Notes: generated by a model from the sequence alone, not told the origin. Shown: positions 28,674-38,156, counted from the first letter of the stretch. The stretch: 64,000 bases of DNA from Stenotrophomonas maltophilia (GCF_001676385.1 NZ_LYVJ01000005.1:124001-188000); one strand, 5' to 3'. A program made the numbers and translations.

Positions 28674-28938
28674 TCCCGTCGTCCGCCTTCTTCGCTGGCG
28701 CAGGTGCCGGCTGCGTCGTCGGTGCGGCCGGGTCCACCGTCGTGGCGGGTGTATCAGCGCCCTGGGTTTCCGCCGGGACCGCCTCGGCGGCAGGCGCGGT
28801 AGCGGGTTCGACGGCTTCTTCCACCGGCACCGGCTTCTGTGGCAGTACCAGCGGGCCCTTGTTGCCGCAGGCGGCGAGGAACAGCAGCGAGGCCGCTGCC
28901 AGCGGAATCAGGATGGCGTTTCGAGGGGGGATCTTCAT
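28666..28938 (-). CDS. lptM: LptM (YifL) family lipoprotein
   Basis: A 90-residue lipoprotein with the signal [30 protein letters not shown]. The lipobox followed by GNKGPL is the YifL/LptM signature. The remainder is Pro/Ala/Thr-rich and presumably disordered. In E. coli, LptM associates with the LptDE LPS translocon and helps its oxidative maturation. It overlaps dapF by eight bases, the usual lptM-dapF arrangement. Confidence 0.87.
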   Translation of the reverse strand: MKIPPRNAILIPLAAASLLFLAACGNKGPLVLPQKPVPVEEAVEPATAPAAEAVPAETQGADTPATTVDPAAPTTQPAPAPAKKADDGNE

Positions 28939-28989
28939 GCCCCCGAGTATAGCCATTGGTGGCTGAGCGGTTGGTGCAGCCGATCGGGT

Positions 28990-29012
28990 TGCCGGCCAGC
29001 GGCCGGCACTAC
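28990..29012 (-). repeat. SMAG monomer providing a stop codon
   Basis: A textbook unit: GTAG head and perfect TGCCGGCC/GGCCGGCA stem on the minus strand. The TAG of the GTAG head (29011-29009) is the stop codon of the YbaN-type gene. Confidence 0.88.
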
Positions 29013-29434
29013 CGCTCCGGCGGCGGCAACGGCCGGGTCCACAGCCAGATCGCCACCACGGTCATGCTGCCGATCGAGAATCCCTTCACCCACGCGTTCG
29101 GCACGCACCACAGCATGATGCCGGCACACACGGCCATGGTAATCGTGGCCATCCATTTGCCGTAGCGGCTCACCGCACCGTGGGCCTGCCAGTTGCTGAT
29201 GGCCGGGCCGAAACGTGGATGCTGCAGCAGCCAGCCGTGCAGGCGCTCGGAACCGCGCGAGGCGGCCCAGGCCGAGATCAGGATGAACACGGTGGTCGGC
29301 AGGCCCGGCACGAAGATGCCGACGATGCCGGTACCCAGGCTGACGTAGGCCAGCAGCCACCACGCCCATCGGAAGCGCACCGCGCGCGGCGGCGCGGCGG
29401 TCTCGCGGGGTGCGGGTGCTTCGGGCAGGCTCAT
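29009..29434 (-). CDS. YbaN-family (DUF454) inner-membrane protein
   Basis: A 141-residue membrane protein with about four helices. The segment YVSLGTGIVGIFVPGLPTTVFILISAWAASRGS is typical of DUF454/YbaN. Its function is unknown. The final residues (LPPPER) and the stop lie at the edge of a SMAG element whose GTAG head supplies the TAG. The ATG at 29434 has AGGAT-like sequence nearby but no strong ribosome-binding site. Confidence 0.83.
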   Translation of the reverse strand: MSLPEAPAPRETAAPPRAVRFRWAWWLLAYVSLGTGIVGIFVPGLPTTVFILISAWAASRGSERLHGWLLQHPRFGPAISNWQAHGAVSRYGKWMATITMAVCAGIMLWCVPNAWVKGFSIGSMTVVAIWLWTRPLPPPER

Positions 29435-29453
29435 GGCCGCAAGGATAACGGTT

Positions 29454-29482
29454 CGGGGTGCCCGGCAGTGCCCGGCACCCCG
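29454..29482. terminator. Hairpin, probable terminator of the oligopeptidase B gene
   Basis: CGGGGTGCC (29454-29462) pairs with GGCACCCCG (29474-29482), directly after the oligopeptidase B stop. No T-run follows. Confidence 0.45.
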
Positions 29483-29488
29483 CCGGGG

Positions 29489-31600
29489 TCACGGTTGCCC
29501 GATGCCCAGCTGCTGCAGCACGAAGGCATACGACTCGGACAGCTCGCGGTAGCGCTGGAAGCGCCCCGACTTGCCGCCGTGGCCGGCTTCCATGTTGGTG
29601 CGGAACAGGATCGGATAATGGCCGGTGTTGTCGTCGCGCAGCCTGGCCACCCACTTGGCCGGCTCCCAGTACTGCACCTGCGAATCCCACAGGCCGGTAC
29701 CGACGAACAGCGCCGGGTAGGCCTGCCGCTTCACGTTGTCATAGGGCGAGTAGGACAGCATGTAGTCGTAGTACTGCTTCTGTTCCGGGTTGCCCCACTC
29801 GTCGTATTCGTTGGTGGTCAGCGGAATGGTCGGGTCGAGCATGGTGGTGACCACGTCGACGAACGGCACCTGGGCCACCATCACCCGGTAATCCTGCGGC
29901 GCCTGGTTGGCCACTGCGCCCATCAGCAGGCCGCCGGCGCTGCCGCCGGACGCGGCCACGCGATCCTTCGCCGCCCAGCCCTGCGCCACCAGGCCACGGG
30001 TGACGTCGATGAAGTCGTTGAAGGTGTTCTGCTTGTGCAGCAGCTTGCCGTTCTCGTACCAGTCGCGGCCCATTTCCTGGCCGCCACGGATGTGGGCAAT
30101 GGCATACACCACGCCACGGTCGAGCAGGCTCACCGCCGTCTGGTTGAAATACGGGTCCATCGACATGCCGTAGCTGCCGTAGGCGTACTGGAACAGCGCA
30201 CCCTTGCCGTCCTTCTGGTAGCCCTTGCGGTAGACCAGCGACACCGGCACCTTCACGCCATCGCGCGCGGTGATCCAGACGCGGTCGGTTTCATACTTCG
30301 ATGCGTCATAGCCGATCACCGGCTGCACCTTCAGCTGGCGACGCTCGCCGGTGGCGGTGTTCAGCTCGAATACCGTGGTCGGCGTGGTCATCGAGGTGTA
30401 CACGTAGCGCAGCCACGGCGTCTCGGCTTCGGTGTTGTCACCCAGGCCCATCGAGTAGGCCGGTTCATCGGCCTTCACGTAGTCGCTGCGGCCGTCCTTG
30501 AACAGCAGGCGGATGCGCTCCAGGCCCTCGGAGCGTTCGGCGATGGCGGTATAACCCTCGAACAGCTCGAAGCCTTCGATGAACACCGCCTCGTCGTGCG
30601 CGATCCAGTCCTTCCACTGCGTGCGCGAAGTGGCGTCGGTCGGGGCGGTGACCAGCTTGAAGTTCTTCGCGCCATCGTTGGTGCGGATCACCCAGCGGCC
30701 ATCGTAGTGGTCGGCGTCGTACTCGACGTCACGCTGGCGCGGCGCCAGCACGGTGAAGGTGGTGGGGTCGCTGGCCGGCGCGTAGCGCTCTTCGGAGGAC
30801 ACGGTGCTGTGCACGCCGATGGTGATGAAGCGATCGTCACGGGTGCGGCCGATGCCCATGTAGAAGCTGTCGTCCTTCTCTTCGTAGACGACGGTGTCGG
30901 CGCTGGCCGGGGTGCCCAGCACGTGCTTCTTCACGCGCACGGTCAGCAGCGTTTCCGGATCGTTCTCGACGTACAGCACGGTGCGGTTGTCATCGGCCCA
31001 GACCAGGTCGCCGGAGCTGCCGGTGATGACGTCGGGCAGCACCTGGCCGGTCCGCAGGTCCTTGAAACGGAGGGTGTACTGGCGGCGGCCGACGTCATCC
31101 TCGGCCCATGCCAGCAGCTGGTTGTCCTGGCTCACTTCCATCGCGCCGACGTTGAAGTAGCCCTTGCCGGCGGCCATCGCGTTGACGTCGAGCAGGATTT
31201 CCTCGGCGGCCTCCATGCTGCCCTTGCGGCGGGCGTGGATCGGGTAGTCCTGGCCGGTCTCGAAGCGGCTGTAGTACCAGTAGCCGCGCTCACGCGCCGG
31301 AACGCTGGAATCGTCCTGCTTGATGCGGCCGACGATCTCCTTGTACAGGGTGTCTTCGAGCGGCTTCAGCGGCGCCAGCAACTGGTCGGCGTAAGCGTTC
31401 TCGGCCTGCAGGTAGGCCAGCATGTCCTTGTTCTCGCGCTTGTCGTCGCGCAGCCAGTAATAGTCATCGTTGCGGGTCGCGCCAAACGGCGCCTTGACCA
31501 CATGCGGGTGCCGGGCGGCATCCGGCGGAACGGGCGGAGTGGCAGCGGTAGCAGTCGTGGTCATCAGGCTGGCAAGCAACAGGCAAAGGGTGGATTTCAT
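29489..31600 (-). CDS. ptrB: Oligopeptidase B, exported prolyl-oligopeptidase-family serine peptidase
   Basis: A 703-residue S9A peptidase with a seven-bladed beta-propeller followed by an alpha/beta-hydrolase domain. The catalytic Ser is in ASGGSAGG, the Asp in the TGLWDSQVQYWEP region and the His in EAGHGGKSGR. Oligopeptidase B cleaves short peptides after Arg/Lys. Unlike E. coli PtrB, it has a signal peptide (MKSTLCLLLASLMTTTATAA), so it is likely periplasmic. ATG 31600 has GGAG 9-12 bases upstream. Confidence 0.9.
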   Translation of the reverse strand: MKSTLCLLLASLMTTTATAATPPVPPDAARHPHVVKAPFGATRNDDYYWLRDDKRENKDMLAYLQAENAYADQLLAPLKPLEDTLYKEIVGRIKQDDSSVPARERGYWYYSRFETGQDYPIHARRKGSMEAAEEILLDVNAMAAGKGYFNVGAMEVSQDNQLLAWAEDDVGRRQYTLRFKDLRTGQVLPDVITGSSGDLVWADDNRTVLYVENDPETLLTVRVKKHVLGTPASADTVVYEEKDDSFYMGIGRTRDDRFITIGVHSTVSSEERYAPASDPTTFTVLAPRQRDVEYDADHYDGRWVIRTNDGAKNFKLVTAPTDATSRTQWKDWIAHDEAVFIEGFELFEGYTAIAERSEGLERIRLLFKDGRSDYVKADEPAYSMGLGDNTEAETPWLRYVYTSMTTPTTVFELNTATGERRQLKVQPVIGYDASKYETDRVWITARDGVKVPVSLVYRKGYQKDGKGALFQYAYGSYGMSMDPYFNQTAVSLLDRGVVYAIAHIRGGQEMGRDWYENGKLLHKQNTFNDFIDVTRGLVAQGWAAKDRVAASGGSAGGLLMGAVANQAPQDYRVMVAQVPFVDVVTTMLDPTIPLTTNEYDEWGNPEQKQYYDYMLSYSPYDNVKRQAYPALFVGTGLWDSQVQYWEPAKWVARLRDDNTGHYPILFRTNMEAGHGGKSGRFQRYRELSESYAFVLQQLGIGQP

Positions 31601-31640
31601 GAAGTAAGGCTCCAGGCGCGTCAATGCAATGGTCTTCGGC

Positions 31641-31678
31641 GGGGTCAGATCCCTTTTCCCGAAAAGGGATCTGACCCC
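31641..31678. repeat. Perfect 18-bp-arm palindrome of the GGGGTCAGATC family
   Basis: Arms GGGGTCAGATCCCTTTTC and GAAAAGGGATCTGACCCC flank a CC loop. It lies between the divergent oligopeptidase B and aminotransferase genes, 41 bases upstream of the former. A degenerate relative lies at 38181-38230. Confidence 0.85.
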
Positions 31679-31743
31679 AATCCCTGCAATGCGGCAACCC
31701 TGCGGATCGTCATGGGTCATGCCGACCGGCGTACCATGCGGGC

Positions 31744-32931
31744 ATGAGTACCCTGCCCCACACGCCGGGCTTCAGCCGGCGCAGCCATGAAATCGCCCCG
31801 TTCCACGTGATGTCCCTGCTGGCGCGCGCGCAGGCGCTGGAACAGGCCGGCCACGATGTGATCCACCTGGAAATCGGCGAACCGGATTTCACCACCGCCG
31901 AGCCCGTCGTCCGTGCCGGCCAGGCCGCGCTGGCCGCCGGCCACACCCGCTACACCGCCGCACGCGGCCTGCCAGCGCTGCGGCAGGCGATCAGCGGCTT
32001 CTATCGCAGCCACTACGGTCTGGACATCGATCCCGAACGCATCCTGGTCACCCCGGGCGGTTCCGGTGCACTGCTGCTGGCCAGCAGCCTGCTGGTCGAT
32101 CCCGGCCGCCATTGGCTGCTGGCCGACCCCGGTTATCCCTGCAACCGCCACTTCCTGCGCCTGGTGGAAGGCGGCGCACAACTGGTCCCGGTCGGGCCGG
32201 GGACCGCCTACCAGCTGACGCCATCACTGGTCGAACGGCACTGGAATGCCGACAGCGTCGGTGCGCTGGTTGCCTCACCGGCCAACCCCACCGGCACCGT
32301 GCTGTCCGCAAGCGAGCTGGCGGCGTTGTCGACGTCACTGCATGCGCGCGGCGGCCACCTGGTGGTGGACGAGATCTACCATGGCCTGACCTACGGCCTG
32401 GATGCCCCCAGCGTGCTGCAGGTGGATGACAGCGCGTTCGTGCTGAACAGCTTTTCCAAGTACTTTGGCATGACCGGCTGGCGGCTGGGCTGGCTGGTGG
32501 CGCCCCCAGCGGCGGTGCCGGACCTGGAGAAGCTGGCGCAGAACCTGTACATCAGCGCGTCGAGCATTGCCCAGCATGCTGCGCTGGCCTGCTTCGGCGA
32601 AGAATCGATGGCGATCTTCGAGCAGCGCCGCGAGGCGTTCCGCCAGCGCCGCGACTTCCTGCTGCCCGCGCTGCGTGAGCTGGGCTTCCGTATCGAAGTC
32701 GAGCCGCAGGGCGCGTTCTACCTGTACGCCGATGTCAGCGCATTCACCGACGACGCGCAGGCGTTCTGCGCCCACTTCCTGGAAACCGAGCACGTGGCAT
32801 TCACCCCCGGCCTGGATTTCGGCTTCCACCGCGCCAACCAGCACGTGCGCCTGGCCTACACGCAGGAAGTGCCACGGTTGCAGGAGGCGGTGGAGCGGAT
32901 TGCGCGCGGGCTGAAGCGCTGGAGCGCCTGA
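31744..32931 (+). CDS. Class I/II pyridoxal-phosphate aminotransferase
   Basis: A 395-residue fold-type I aminotransferase. The PLP-binding Lys lies in SFSKYFGMTGWRLGW. ASPANPTGTVL and DEIYHG carry the cofactor-contact Asn and Asp/Tyr, and the C-terminal Arg is in the FHRANQHVRLAYT region. It resembles aspartate/alanine-type aminotransferases of subgroup I-alpha; the substrate pair is not determined. It ends at a strong terminator shared with the convergent peptidase gene. Confidence 0.9.
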   Translation: MSTLPHTPGFSRRSHEIAPFHVMSLLARAQALEQAGHDVIHLEIGEPDFTTAEPVVRAGQAALAAGHTRYTAARGLPALRQAISGFYRSHYGLDIDPERILVTPGGSGALLLASSLLVDPGRHWLLADPGYPCNRHFLRLVEGGAQLVPVGPGTAYQLTPSLVERHWNADSVGALVASPANPTGTVLSASELAALSTSLHARGGHLVVDEIYHGLTYGLDAPSVLQVDDSAFVLNSFSKYFGMTGWRLGWLVAPPAAVPDLEKLAQNLYISASSIAQHAALACFGEESMAIFEQRREAFRQRRDFLLPALRELGFRIEVEPQGAFYLYADVSAFTDDAQAFCAHFLETEHVAFTPGLDFGFHRANQHVRLAYTQEVPRLQEAVERIARGLKRWSA

Positions 32932-32947
32932 GCGGCCGGCGCGAACG

Positions 32948-32970
32948 GCATCCACGCATGGCGTGGATGC
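32948..32970. repeat. REP-like palindrome GCATCCACGC
   Basis: GCATCCACGC-ATG-GCGTGGATGC, 10-bp perfect arms, 16 bases after the aminotransferase stop. This is another small palindrome class common in Stenotrophomonas. Confidence 0.7.
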
Positions 32971-32982
32971 GTGGTCCCAAAG

Positions 32983-33010
32983 AAAAACGCCGCCCGGGGG
33001 CGGCGTTTTT
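32983..33010. terminator. Strong bidirectional terminator
   Basis: AAAAACGCCGCCC-GG-GGGCGGCGTTTTT, a perfect 13-bp-arm stem with T-runs on both strands, between convergent genes. Confidence 0.92.
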
Positions 33011-33018
33011 CATTCTGC

Positions 33019-35115
33019 TTACTTGCCGCCCAAGCGTTCCCACAGGAAGCTGTAGGCCAGCGCCGACATGTGCGCGGCCTGTGCGTTGTTGGCGGCACCG
33101 CCGTGGCCCCCTTCGATGTTCTCGTAGTAGGTCACATCCTTGCCCGCGTCGATCATCTTCGCCGCCATCTTGCGGGCGTGGCCCGGGTGCACGCGGTCAT
33201 CGCGGGTCGAGGTGGTGAACAGCACCGGCGGGTAGTTCTTCTTCGCATCGAACAGGTGGTACGGCGAGAAGGTCCTGATGAACTCCCAGTCGCTGGTGTC
33301 CGGGTTGCCGTACTCGGCCATCCATGAGGCGCCCGCCAGCAGGTGGCTGTAGCGCTTCATGTCCAGCAGCGGCACCTGCACCACCACCGCACCGAACAGT
33401 TCCGGGTACTGGGTCAGCATGTTGCCGGTCAGCAGGCCTCCGTTGCTGCCCCCCTGCACGCCCAGGTGCTTGGCGCTGGTGATCTTGCGCTTGACCAGAT
33501 CGCGCGCCACCGCGGCCATGTCTTCATAGGCCTTGTGGCGGTTCTGCTTCAGCGCCGCCTGGTGCCAGCGCGGGCCGTACTCGCCGCCACCGCGGATGTT
33601 GGCGACCACGTACACGCCGCCCTTCTCCAGCCAGGCGCGGCCCATGCCACCGGAATAGCTCGGGGTCAGCGAGATCTCGAAACCACCGTAGCCATACAGC
33701 AGGGTCGGGTTGGAGCCATCGAGCTTCATCGCCCTGTCGTGCACCACGAAATACGGCACGCGGGTGCCGTCCTTGCTGGTGGCGAAGTGCTGCTCGATCA
33801 CCTTGCCCTTGGCATCGAAGAAGGCCGGCATGGTCTTCAGCGTTTCCGGGGCCTGGCCGATCTCGGCCAGGGCCAGCGTGGTCGGCGTCAGGTAATCGGT
33901 GGCGGTCAGCCACACCGCGTCGCTGTCATTGCTGTCCACCGCAGCCACGCCCAGCGTGCCGAAGGCCGGGGCGCCGACGAACTCGCTCTTCTGCCAACCG
34001 CTGGCACCCGGAGTCAGTACCGACAGGCGGTTCTTGACGTCGTCCAGCACGTTCAGCACCAGGTGGCTCCGGGTCCAGGTCGTGCCGGCCAGTGAGGTGG
34101 TCGCGGTCGGGGTGAACAGCACCTCGAAGTCGCGCTTGCCGGCCAGGAAATCGTCCAGCCTGGTCGCCAGCAGCGAACCGGACGCATAGGTCTTGCCGCC
34201 CACGGTCCACGGATCGCGCAGTTCCAGGGTCAGCCACTGCTTGTGCAGGCCCTTCTCGGCCGAATTCGGCGCGTCGATCCTGGTCAGCGTGCCGTCGTCG
34301 CCACGCAGGTAGAGCTCGTTGTTGTAGAACGCCAGCGTGCGGCTGACCAGGTTGCGCTCGAAGCCCGGCGTGTCGTCGTGCATCGCCGCGATGTACATGT
34401 CTTCCGGCTTGCCTTCATACACCACGCTCGCCGATGCCATCGGCGTGCCGCGCTTCCACAGCTTGGCCACGCGCGGATAGCCGGAGGTGGTCATCGAACC
34501 AGCGCCGAAATCGGTATAGACGAACACGGTGTCGCGATCGACCCAGTTGAGGCCCCCCTTCGACTCCGGACGGAAGAAACCATCCTTGACCCAGGTCTTG
34601 CCGGCCAGGTCGAACTCACGGGTGACGTCGGCATCGGCGCCGCCGCGCGACAGCGCGATCAGGCAGCGGCTGTAATCCGGCCGCAGGCAGTCGGCACCGT
34701 GCCAGACCCAGTTCTCGCCCTCGGCCTTGTTCAGTGCGTCCAGGTCGAGCACGGTCTCCCACTGCGGCGAGGCCTTGCGGTACTCCGCCAGCGTGGTGCG
34801 GCGCCACACGCCGCGTTCGTGCTGCTTGTCCTTCCAGAAGTTGTAGTAGTAGTCACCGATCTTCTGCACGCCAGGAATCTTGGCATCGGAATCGAGCACC
34901 TCGCGGATGCTGTTCTCCATCTGCTTGAAGGCCGGGGTCTGCGCCAGGCGCGCCTCGGCCTTGGCGTTCTGTTCCCTGACCCAGGACAGCGGCTTGTCGC
35001 CAGTCACGTCCTCCAGCCACGCGTAGCGATCGGTGTCTTCAGCGGCCACGGCGGTCCCCACCGAGGCAGCGGTCATCATGCCGGCCAGCAGGCAGGCGGA
35101 AGCGAGTCGTGGCAT
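33019..35115 (-). CDS. Exported prolyl-oligopeptidase-family serine peptidase
   Basis: A 698-residue S9A peptidase with signal peptide (residues 1-24). A beta-propeller domain precedes a hydrolase domain with catalytic Ser in QGGSNGG, Asp in STRDDRVHPGH and His in EGGHGG. Architecture and length fit prolyl oligopeptidase-like enzymes that cut short peptides after proline. It is distinct from the oligopeptidase B at 29489-31600. The two flank the aminotransferase but are not in one operon. Confidence 0.9.
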   Translation of the reverse strand: MPRLASACLLAGMMTAASVGTAVAAEDTDRYAWLEDVTGDKPLSWVREQNAKAEARLAQTPAFKQMENSIREVLDSDAKIPGVQKIGDYYYNFWKDKQHERGVWRRTTLAEYRKASPQWETVLDLDALNKAEGENWVWHGADCLRPDYSRCLIALSRGGADADVTREFDLAGKTWVKDGFFRPESKGGLNWVDRDTVFVYTDFGAGSMTTSGYPRVAKLWKRGTPMASASVVYEGKPEDMYIAAMHDDTPGFERNLVSRTLAFYNNELYLRGDDGTLTRIDAPNSAEKGLHKQWLTLELRDPWTVGGKTYASGSLLATRLDDFLAGKRDFEVLFTPTATTSLAGTTWTRSHLVLNVLDDVKNRLSVLTPGASGWQKSEFVGAPAFGTLGVAAVDSNDSDAVWLTATDYLTPTTLALAEIGQAPETLKTMPAFFDAKGKVIEQHFATSKDGTRVPYFVVHDRAMKLDGSNPTLLYGYGGFEISLTPSYSGGMGRAWLEKGGVYVVANIRGGGEYGPRWHQAALKQNRHKAYEDMAAVARDLVKRKITSAKHLGVQGGSNGGLLTGNMLTQYPELFGAVVVQVPLLDMKRYSHLLAGASWMAEYGNPDTSDWEFIRTFSPYHLFDAKKNYPPVLFTTSTRDDRVHPGHARKMAAKMIDAGKDVTYYENIEGGHGGAANNAQAAHMSALAYSFLWERLGGK

Positions 35116-35184
35116 TGCAGCTCCAGGCAGTCATAAGCCGTGGAACGCTAGCACGGAACGGTACACGCTCCCCCGTGTCGAAGG

Positions 35185-35508
35185 TCAGGCCGCGGCGGTC
35201 GATCGCCGTCGGGCGCGGGCGGGCGCGCCAGCGCGACGACGGGCCTGCCCACCATTGCGCCGCGCCAGGCGCAGCCACGACAGGCGCGGCAATGGAAAGC
35301 GCAGCAGGGCCCACCACGCCGCGAGCGGCATGCCCACCAGCCACATCGGCAGCCAGCCCAGCCAGGCGCTGCTGCCACGAGCCGCGGGCCATACCAGGAC
35401 CAGCGCCACCCCGGCCAGGGCCAGCTGCCGCGCGCTGCGCAGCAGGCGCGGATCCGCGCGCTCGCGGGCGCGTTCAGTTCGAGGAGGGCGGGTGGGACGT
35501 GCGTTCAT
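35185..35508 (-). CDS. Small basic membrane protein, hypothetical
   Basis: A 107-residue protein with Arg-rich ends and two hydrophobic helices (about residues 27-45 and 50-68) separated by a short turn. A well-placed GGAGAAGCTCC ribosome-binding region precedes ATG 35508. No domain was recognised. It is divergent from the lipocalin gene and lies 69 bases upstream of the prolyl-oligopeptidase gene on the same strand. Confidence 0.6.
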   Translation of the reverse strand: MNARPTRPPRTERARERADPRLLRSARQLALAGVALVLVWPAARGSSAWLGWLPMWLVGMPLAAWWALLRFPLPRLSWLRLARRNGGQARRRAGAPARARRRSTAAA

Positions 35509-35635
35509 GGAGCTTCTCCGGCAGGCAACGCAGCACAGCATGGGGCGGACGCTTCTCATGGATTGCGACACCATTGACGGATCGCGTGCGCGCAGTCGAC
35601 CATGCGCGGGCAAGCCCACTGGAGCCCGCTCCCGC

Positions 35636-36238
35636 ATGACCTCGATCCGCCCGTTCTGCGCCGTTCTGCTGGCCCTGTCCCTGGCGGCGCCCGCCCTGGC
35701 GGCCGACGAGCCGCCATCGCCCCGTGCCAGCACCGCCGGCGCGGCCGCTCTGGACGCACCGATCGACCTCACGCGTTTCATGGGCACCTGGTATGTGATC
35801 GGCCGCGTGCCGAACTTCATCGAGCGTGGCCATGTCGCCAGCGTCAATGAGTACGCGCTGCGCGATGATCACAAGGTGGCCATCACCTACCGCTACCGCG
35901 ATGGCTTTGGTGAACCGCTGCAGGAGATCCGTGCCCGCGCCAGTGTTGATCCGGGCAGCGGCAACCATGGCTGGCGCACCTGGTTCTACCGTGTGGTACC
36001 CACCCATTCGCGGGTACTGGAAGTGGCCCCGGACTATTCGTGGGCCCTCATCGGCTACCCGGGCCGTGAAATGGCCTGGATCTTCGCCCGTACGCCGGAC
36101 ATGGACAAAGCCCTGTACAAGGAGCTGGCCGAGCGACTGCGCGACGAGTACGGCGTGAACACCGACAAGCTCAAGCGCGTGCCACAGCACCCGGAGCAGG
36201 TTGGCAAGCTGGGTTACGAAGTACCGAACGTGCGCTGA
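35636..36238 (+). CDS. blc: Bacterial lipocalin (Blc-type), exported
   Basis: A 200-residue lipocalin. The signal peptide ends ALAADEPP. Structurally conserved region 1 is GTWYVIGRVPNFIERGHV (about residues 47-65), followed by TYRYRDGF and the YSWALIGYPGREMAWIFAR segment typical of Blc. Bacterial lipocalins bind fatty acids and lysophospholipids at the cell envelope. No lipobox cysteine is seen, so this copy is probably soluble in the periplasm rather than outer-membrane-anchored as in E. coli. Confidence 0.87.
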   Translation: MTSIRPFCAVLLALSLAAPALAADEPPSPRASTAGAAALDAPIDLTRFMGTWYVIGRVPNFIERGHVASVNEYALRDDHKVAITYRYRDGFGEPLQEIRARASVDPGSGNHGWRTWFYRVVPTHSRVLEVAPDYSWALIGYPGREMAWIFARTPDMDKALYKELAERLRDEYGVNTDKLKRVPQHPEQVGKLGYEVPNVR

Positions 36239-36251
36239 CCGCACATGGGGT

Positions 36252-36274
36252 TGTCGGCCAGCGGCCGACACTAC
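36252..36274 (-). repeat. SMAG variant
   Basis: GTAG head with TGTCGGCC/GGCCGACA stem, in the convergent gap between the lipocalin gene and metI. Compensating changes in both arms keep the stem intact. Confidence 0.82.
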
Positions 36275-36357
36275 CGTTTCCACGCAATGGAGCAGAGCCG
36301 GCCGCCGGCCGGCTACCGCGATGCACCGGACGATGCCGGGCGCCGCCCGGCCTGCTG

Positions 36358-37047
36358 TCATCTGCGGCTGTAATGCGCGACCAGGCGGTCGCCGAACATC
36401 TGCAGCAGCTGGACCAGCACCAGCAGCAGAACCACGGTGACCAGAGCCACGTCGGTATGCGAACGCTGGTAGCCATCGCGGAAGGCAAGGTCGCCGAGGC
36501 CGCCGGAACCGATCGCACCGCCCATCGCAGTGAAGCCGATCAGCGCCACGGTGGTGACGGTCGCACCGGCGATCAACCCGGGCCGGGCTTCCGGCAGCAG
36601 CACGCGGGTAACCAGCTGCCAGGTGGTGGCGCCCATCGCCTGGGTGGCCTCGATCACGCCGCGATCCACTTCGCGCAGCGCAGTCTCGACCAGGCGGGCG
36701 TAGAACGGCGCCGCGCCGATCACCAGCGGCACGATCGCGCCGCGCACGCCCAGCGAGGTTCCCATCAGGAACAGCGTGACCGGAATCAGCACGATCATCA
36801 GGATGATGAAGGGCACCGAGCGCAGCAGGTTCACCACCAGCGCCAGCACGCCGTAGGCGATCGGCCGCCGCTTCATCTGCGGTGCGCCGAACAGATACAG
36901 CAGCACGCCCAACGGCAGGCCGATGGCCAGCGTCAGTGGCAGTGAACCGATCAGCATCAGCAGGGTGTCGAGGGTGGCCTGGCCGATATCGGCCCACTTG
37001 CCCGCATCCAGGTGGCGGAAGAAGCCGCCGGCAGTCGCGATGATCAT
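36358..37047 (-). CDS. metI: Methionine ABC transporter permease MetI
   Basis: A 229-residue inner-membrane permease with five or six helices. The EAA loop, [32 protein letters not shown], contacts MetN. It is the transmembrane half of a D/L-methionine importer. Its start overlaps metN by four bases (ATGA). No substrate-binding protein gene (metQ) follows: the next gene is the convergent lipocalin. Confidence 0.92.
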   Translation of the reverse strand: MIIATAGGFFRHLDAGKWADIGQATLDTLLMLIGSLPLTLAIGLPLGVLLYLFGAPQMKRRPIAYGVLALVVNLLRSVPFIILMIVLIPVTLFLMGTSLGVRGAIVPLVIGAAPFYARLVETALREVDRGVIEATQAMGATTWQLVTRVLLPEARPGLIAGATVTTVALIGFTAMGGAIGSGGLGDLAFRDGYQRSHTDVALVTVVLLLVLVQLLQMFGDRLVAHYSRR

Positions 37048-38051
37048 CGACGCAGTTCCTCAACGTGAACGCCGGCGGCCACGAACGCGGCCTGCGCGGC
37101 GGACTGGTCGCCGCCCACCAGGGCGACCACCAGCTGGCCATACGGGGTGTCCTTGATCCGGTCGATCCGGCCGGACAGGATGTTGTAGTCGACCCCGGTC
37201 TGCCGCGCGACGCTGCCGAGCAGGGGTTCATAGGTATCGCCGCCCAGGAAGGTCAGGCGCACGATGCGTCCCCCCACGGCGTCGAAATCGCGGTGCAGCG
37301 CACCTTCGTCCACATGCTCCGACTCGCTGACGAAACGGCGCGTGGTCGGATGCTGCGGGTGCAGGAACACCTGGGTCACCGGCCCGGTCTCGACCATCTG
37401 GCCGGCGTCGAGCACGGCAACCCGGTCACAGACGCGGCGGATCACGTCCATCTCATGGGTGATCAGTACGATGGTCAGGCCCAGCTCGCGGTTGATCTTC
37501 GACAGCAGCGACAGCACCGAGGCCGTGGTCTGCGGATCCAATGCGCTGGTTGCCTCGTCGCACAGCAGGATCTGCGGGCGGGTGGCCAGCGCGCGGGCGA
37601 TGCCGACACGCTGCTTCTGGCCACCGGAAAGCTGTGCCGGGTATTTCCGCGCGTGCGCCTCCAGGCCCACGGTCTGCAGCAGCTCGGCCACACGCGCATC
37701 GATCTCCGCCTTCGGCGTGCCGGCCAGTTCCAGCGGGAAGGCGACGTTGCCAGCCACCGTGCGCGAGGACAGCAGGTTGAAGTGCTGGAAGATCATGCCG
37801 ATACGCCGGCGCAGCGCGCGCAGGCCGTCCGCATCCAGCGCGGTGACGTCCTCGCCGCCGATCAGCAGGCGGCCACCGCTGGGCTCTTCCAGCCGGTTGA
37901 TCATGCGGATCAGGGTCGATTTGCCGGCGCCGGAATGACCGATGATGCCGAAGACCTCACCGGCCTCGATGGTGAGGTTCAGCGGTTGCAGCGCGCTGAC
38001 TTCGCGGCCGGCAACGGCATAGGATTTGTGCAGGCGCTGGAACTCGATCAC
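37044..38051 (-). CDS. metN: Methionine ABC transporter ATPase MetN
   Basis: A 335-residue ATPase. Walker A is GHSGAGKST, the signature is LSGGQKQR and Walker B is [11 protein letters not shown]-terminal NIL domain (about residues 260-335) is the methionine sensor that inhibits transport when methionine is plentiful. The 210 bases upstream contain an AT-rich patch suited to a promoter and a palindromic repeat. Confidence 0.93.
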   Translation of the reverse strand: MIEFQRLHKSYAVAGREVSALQPLNLTIEAGEVFGIIGHSGAGKSTLIRMINRLEEPSGGRLLIGGEDVTALDADGLRALRRRIGMIFQHFNLLSSRTVAGNVAFPLELAGTPKAEIDARVAELLQTVGLEAHARKYPAQLSGGQKQRVGIARALATRPQILLCDEATSALDPQTTASVLSLLSKINRELGLTIVLITHEMDVIRRVCDRVAVLDAGQMVETGPVTQVFLHPQHPTTRRFVSESEHVDEGALHRDFDAVGGRIVRLTFLGGDTYEPLLGSVARQTGVDYNILSGRIDRIKDTPYGQLVVALVGGDQSAAQAAFVAAGVHVEELRR

Positions 38052-38137
38052 AGGCGTGGCTCACCGGCTGGGTGACGGAAGGGGGCGTGCAGCCTACCAG
38101 CGCAGCCGCTCGCGCGCCCGCGCCATGGGCCAGAATG

Positions 38138-38156
38138 TTATTCCTTTTGGTTCTAA
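38138..38156 (-). promoter_or_regulatory. AT-rich dyad upstream of metN, possible sulfur-responsive site
   Basis: On the minus strand this reads TTAGAACCAAAAGGAATAA, an AT island in a very GC-rich region with dyad character (TTAGAACC/GGAATAA). It lies 87 bases before metN. A -10 such as ATAACA overlaps its end. AT-rich dyads of this kind are used by LysR-type sulfur regulators such as CysB; that link is a guess. Confidence 0.3.

Noticed and set aside
29489..35115. The two prolyl-oligopeptidase-family genes as a recent duplication
   Set aside because: They differ in signal peptide, active-site surroundings (GGSAGG versus GGSNGG) and propeller sequence, so they are distinct subfamilies.
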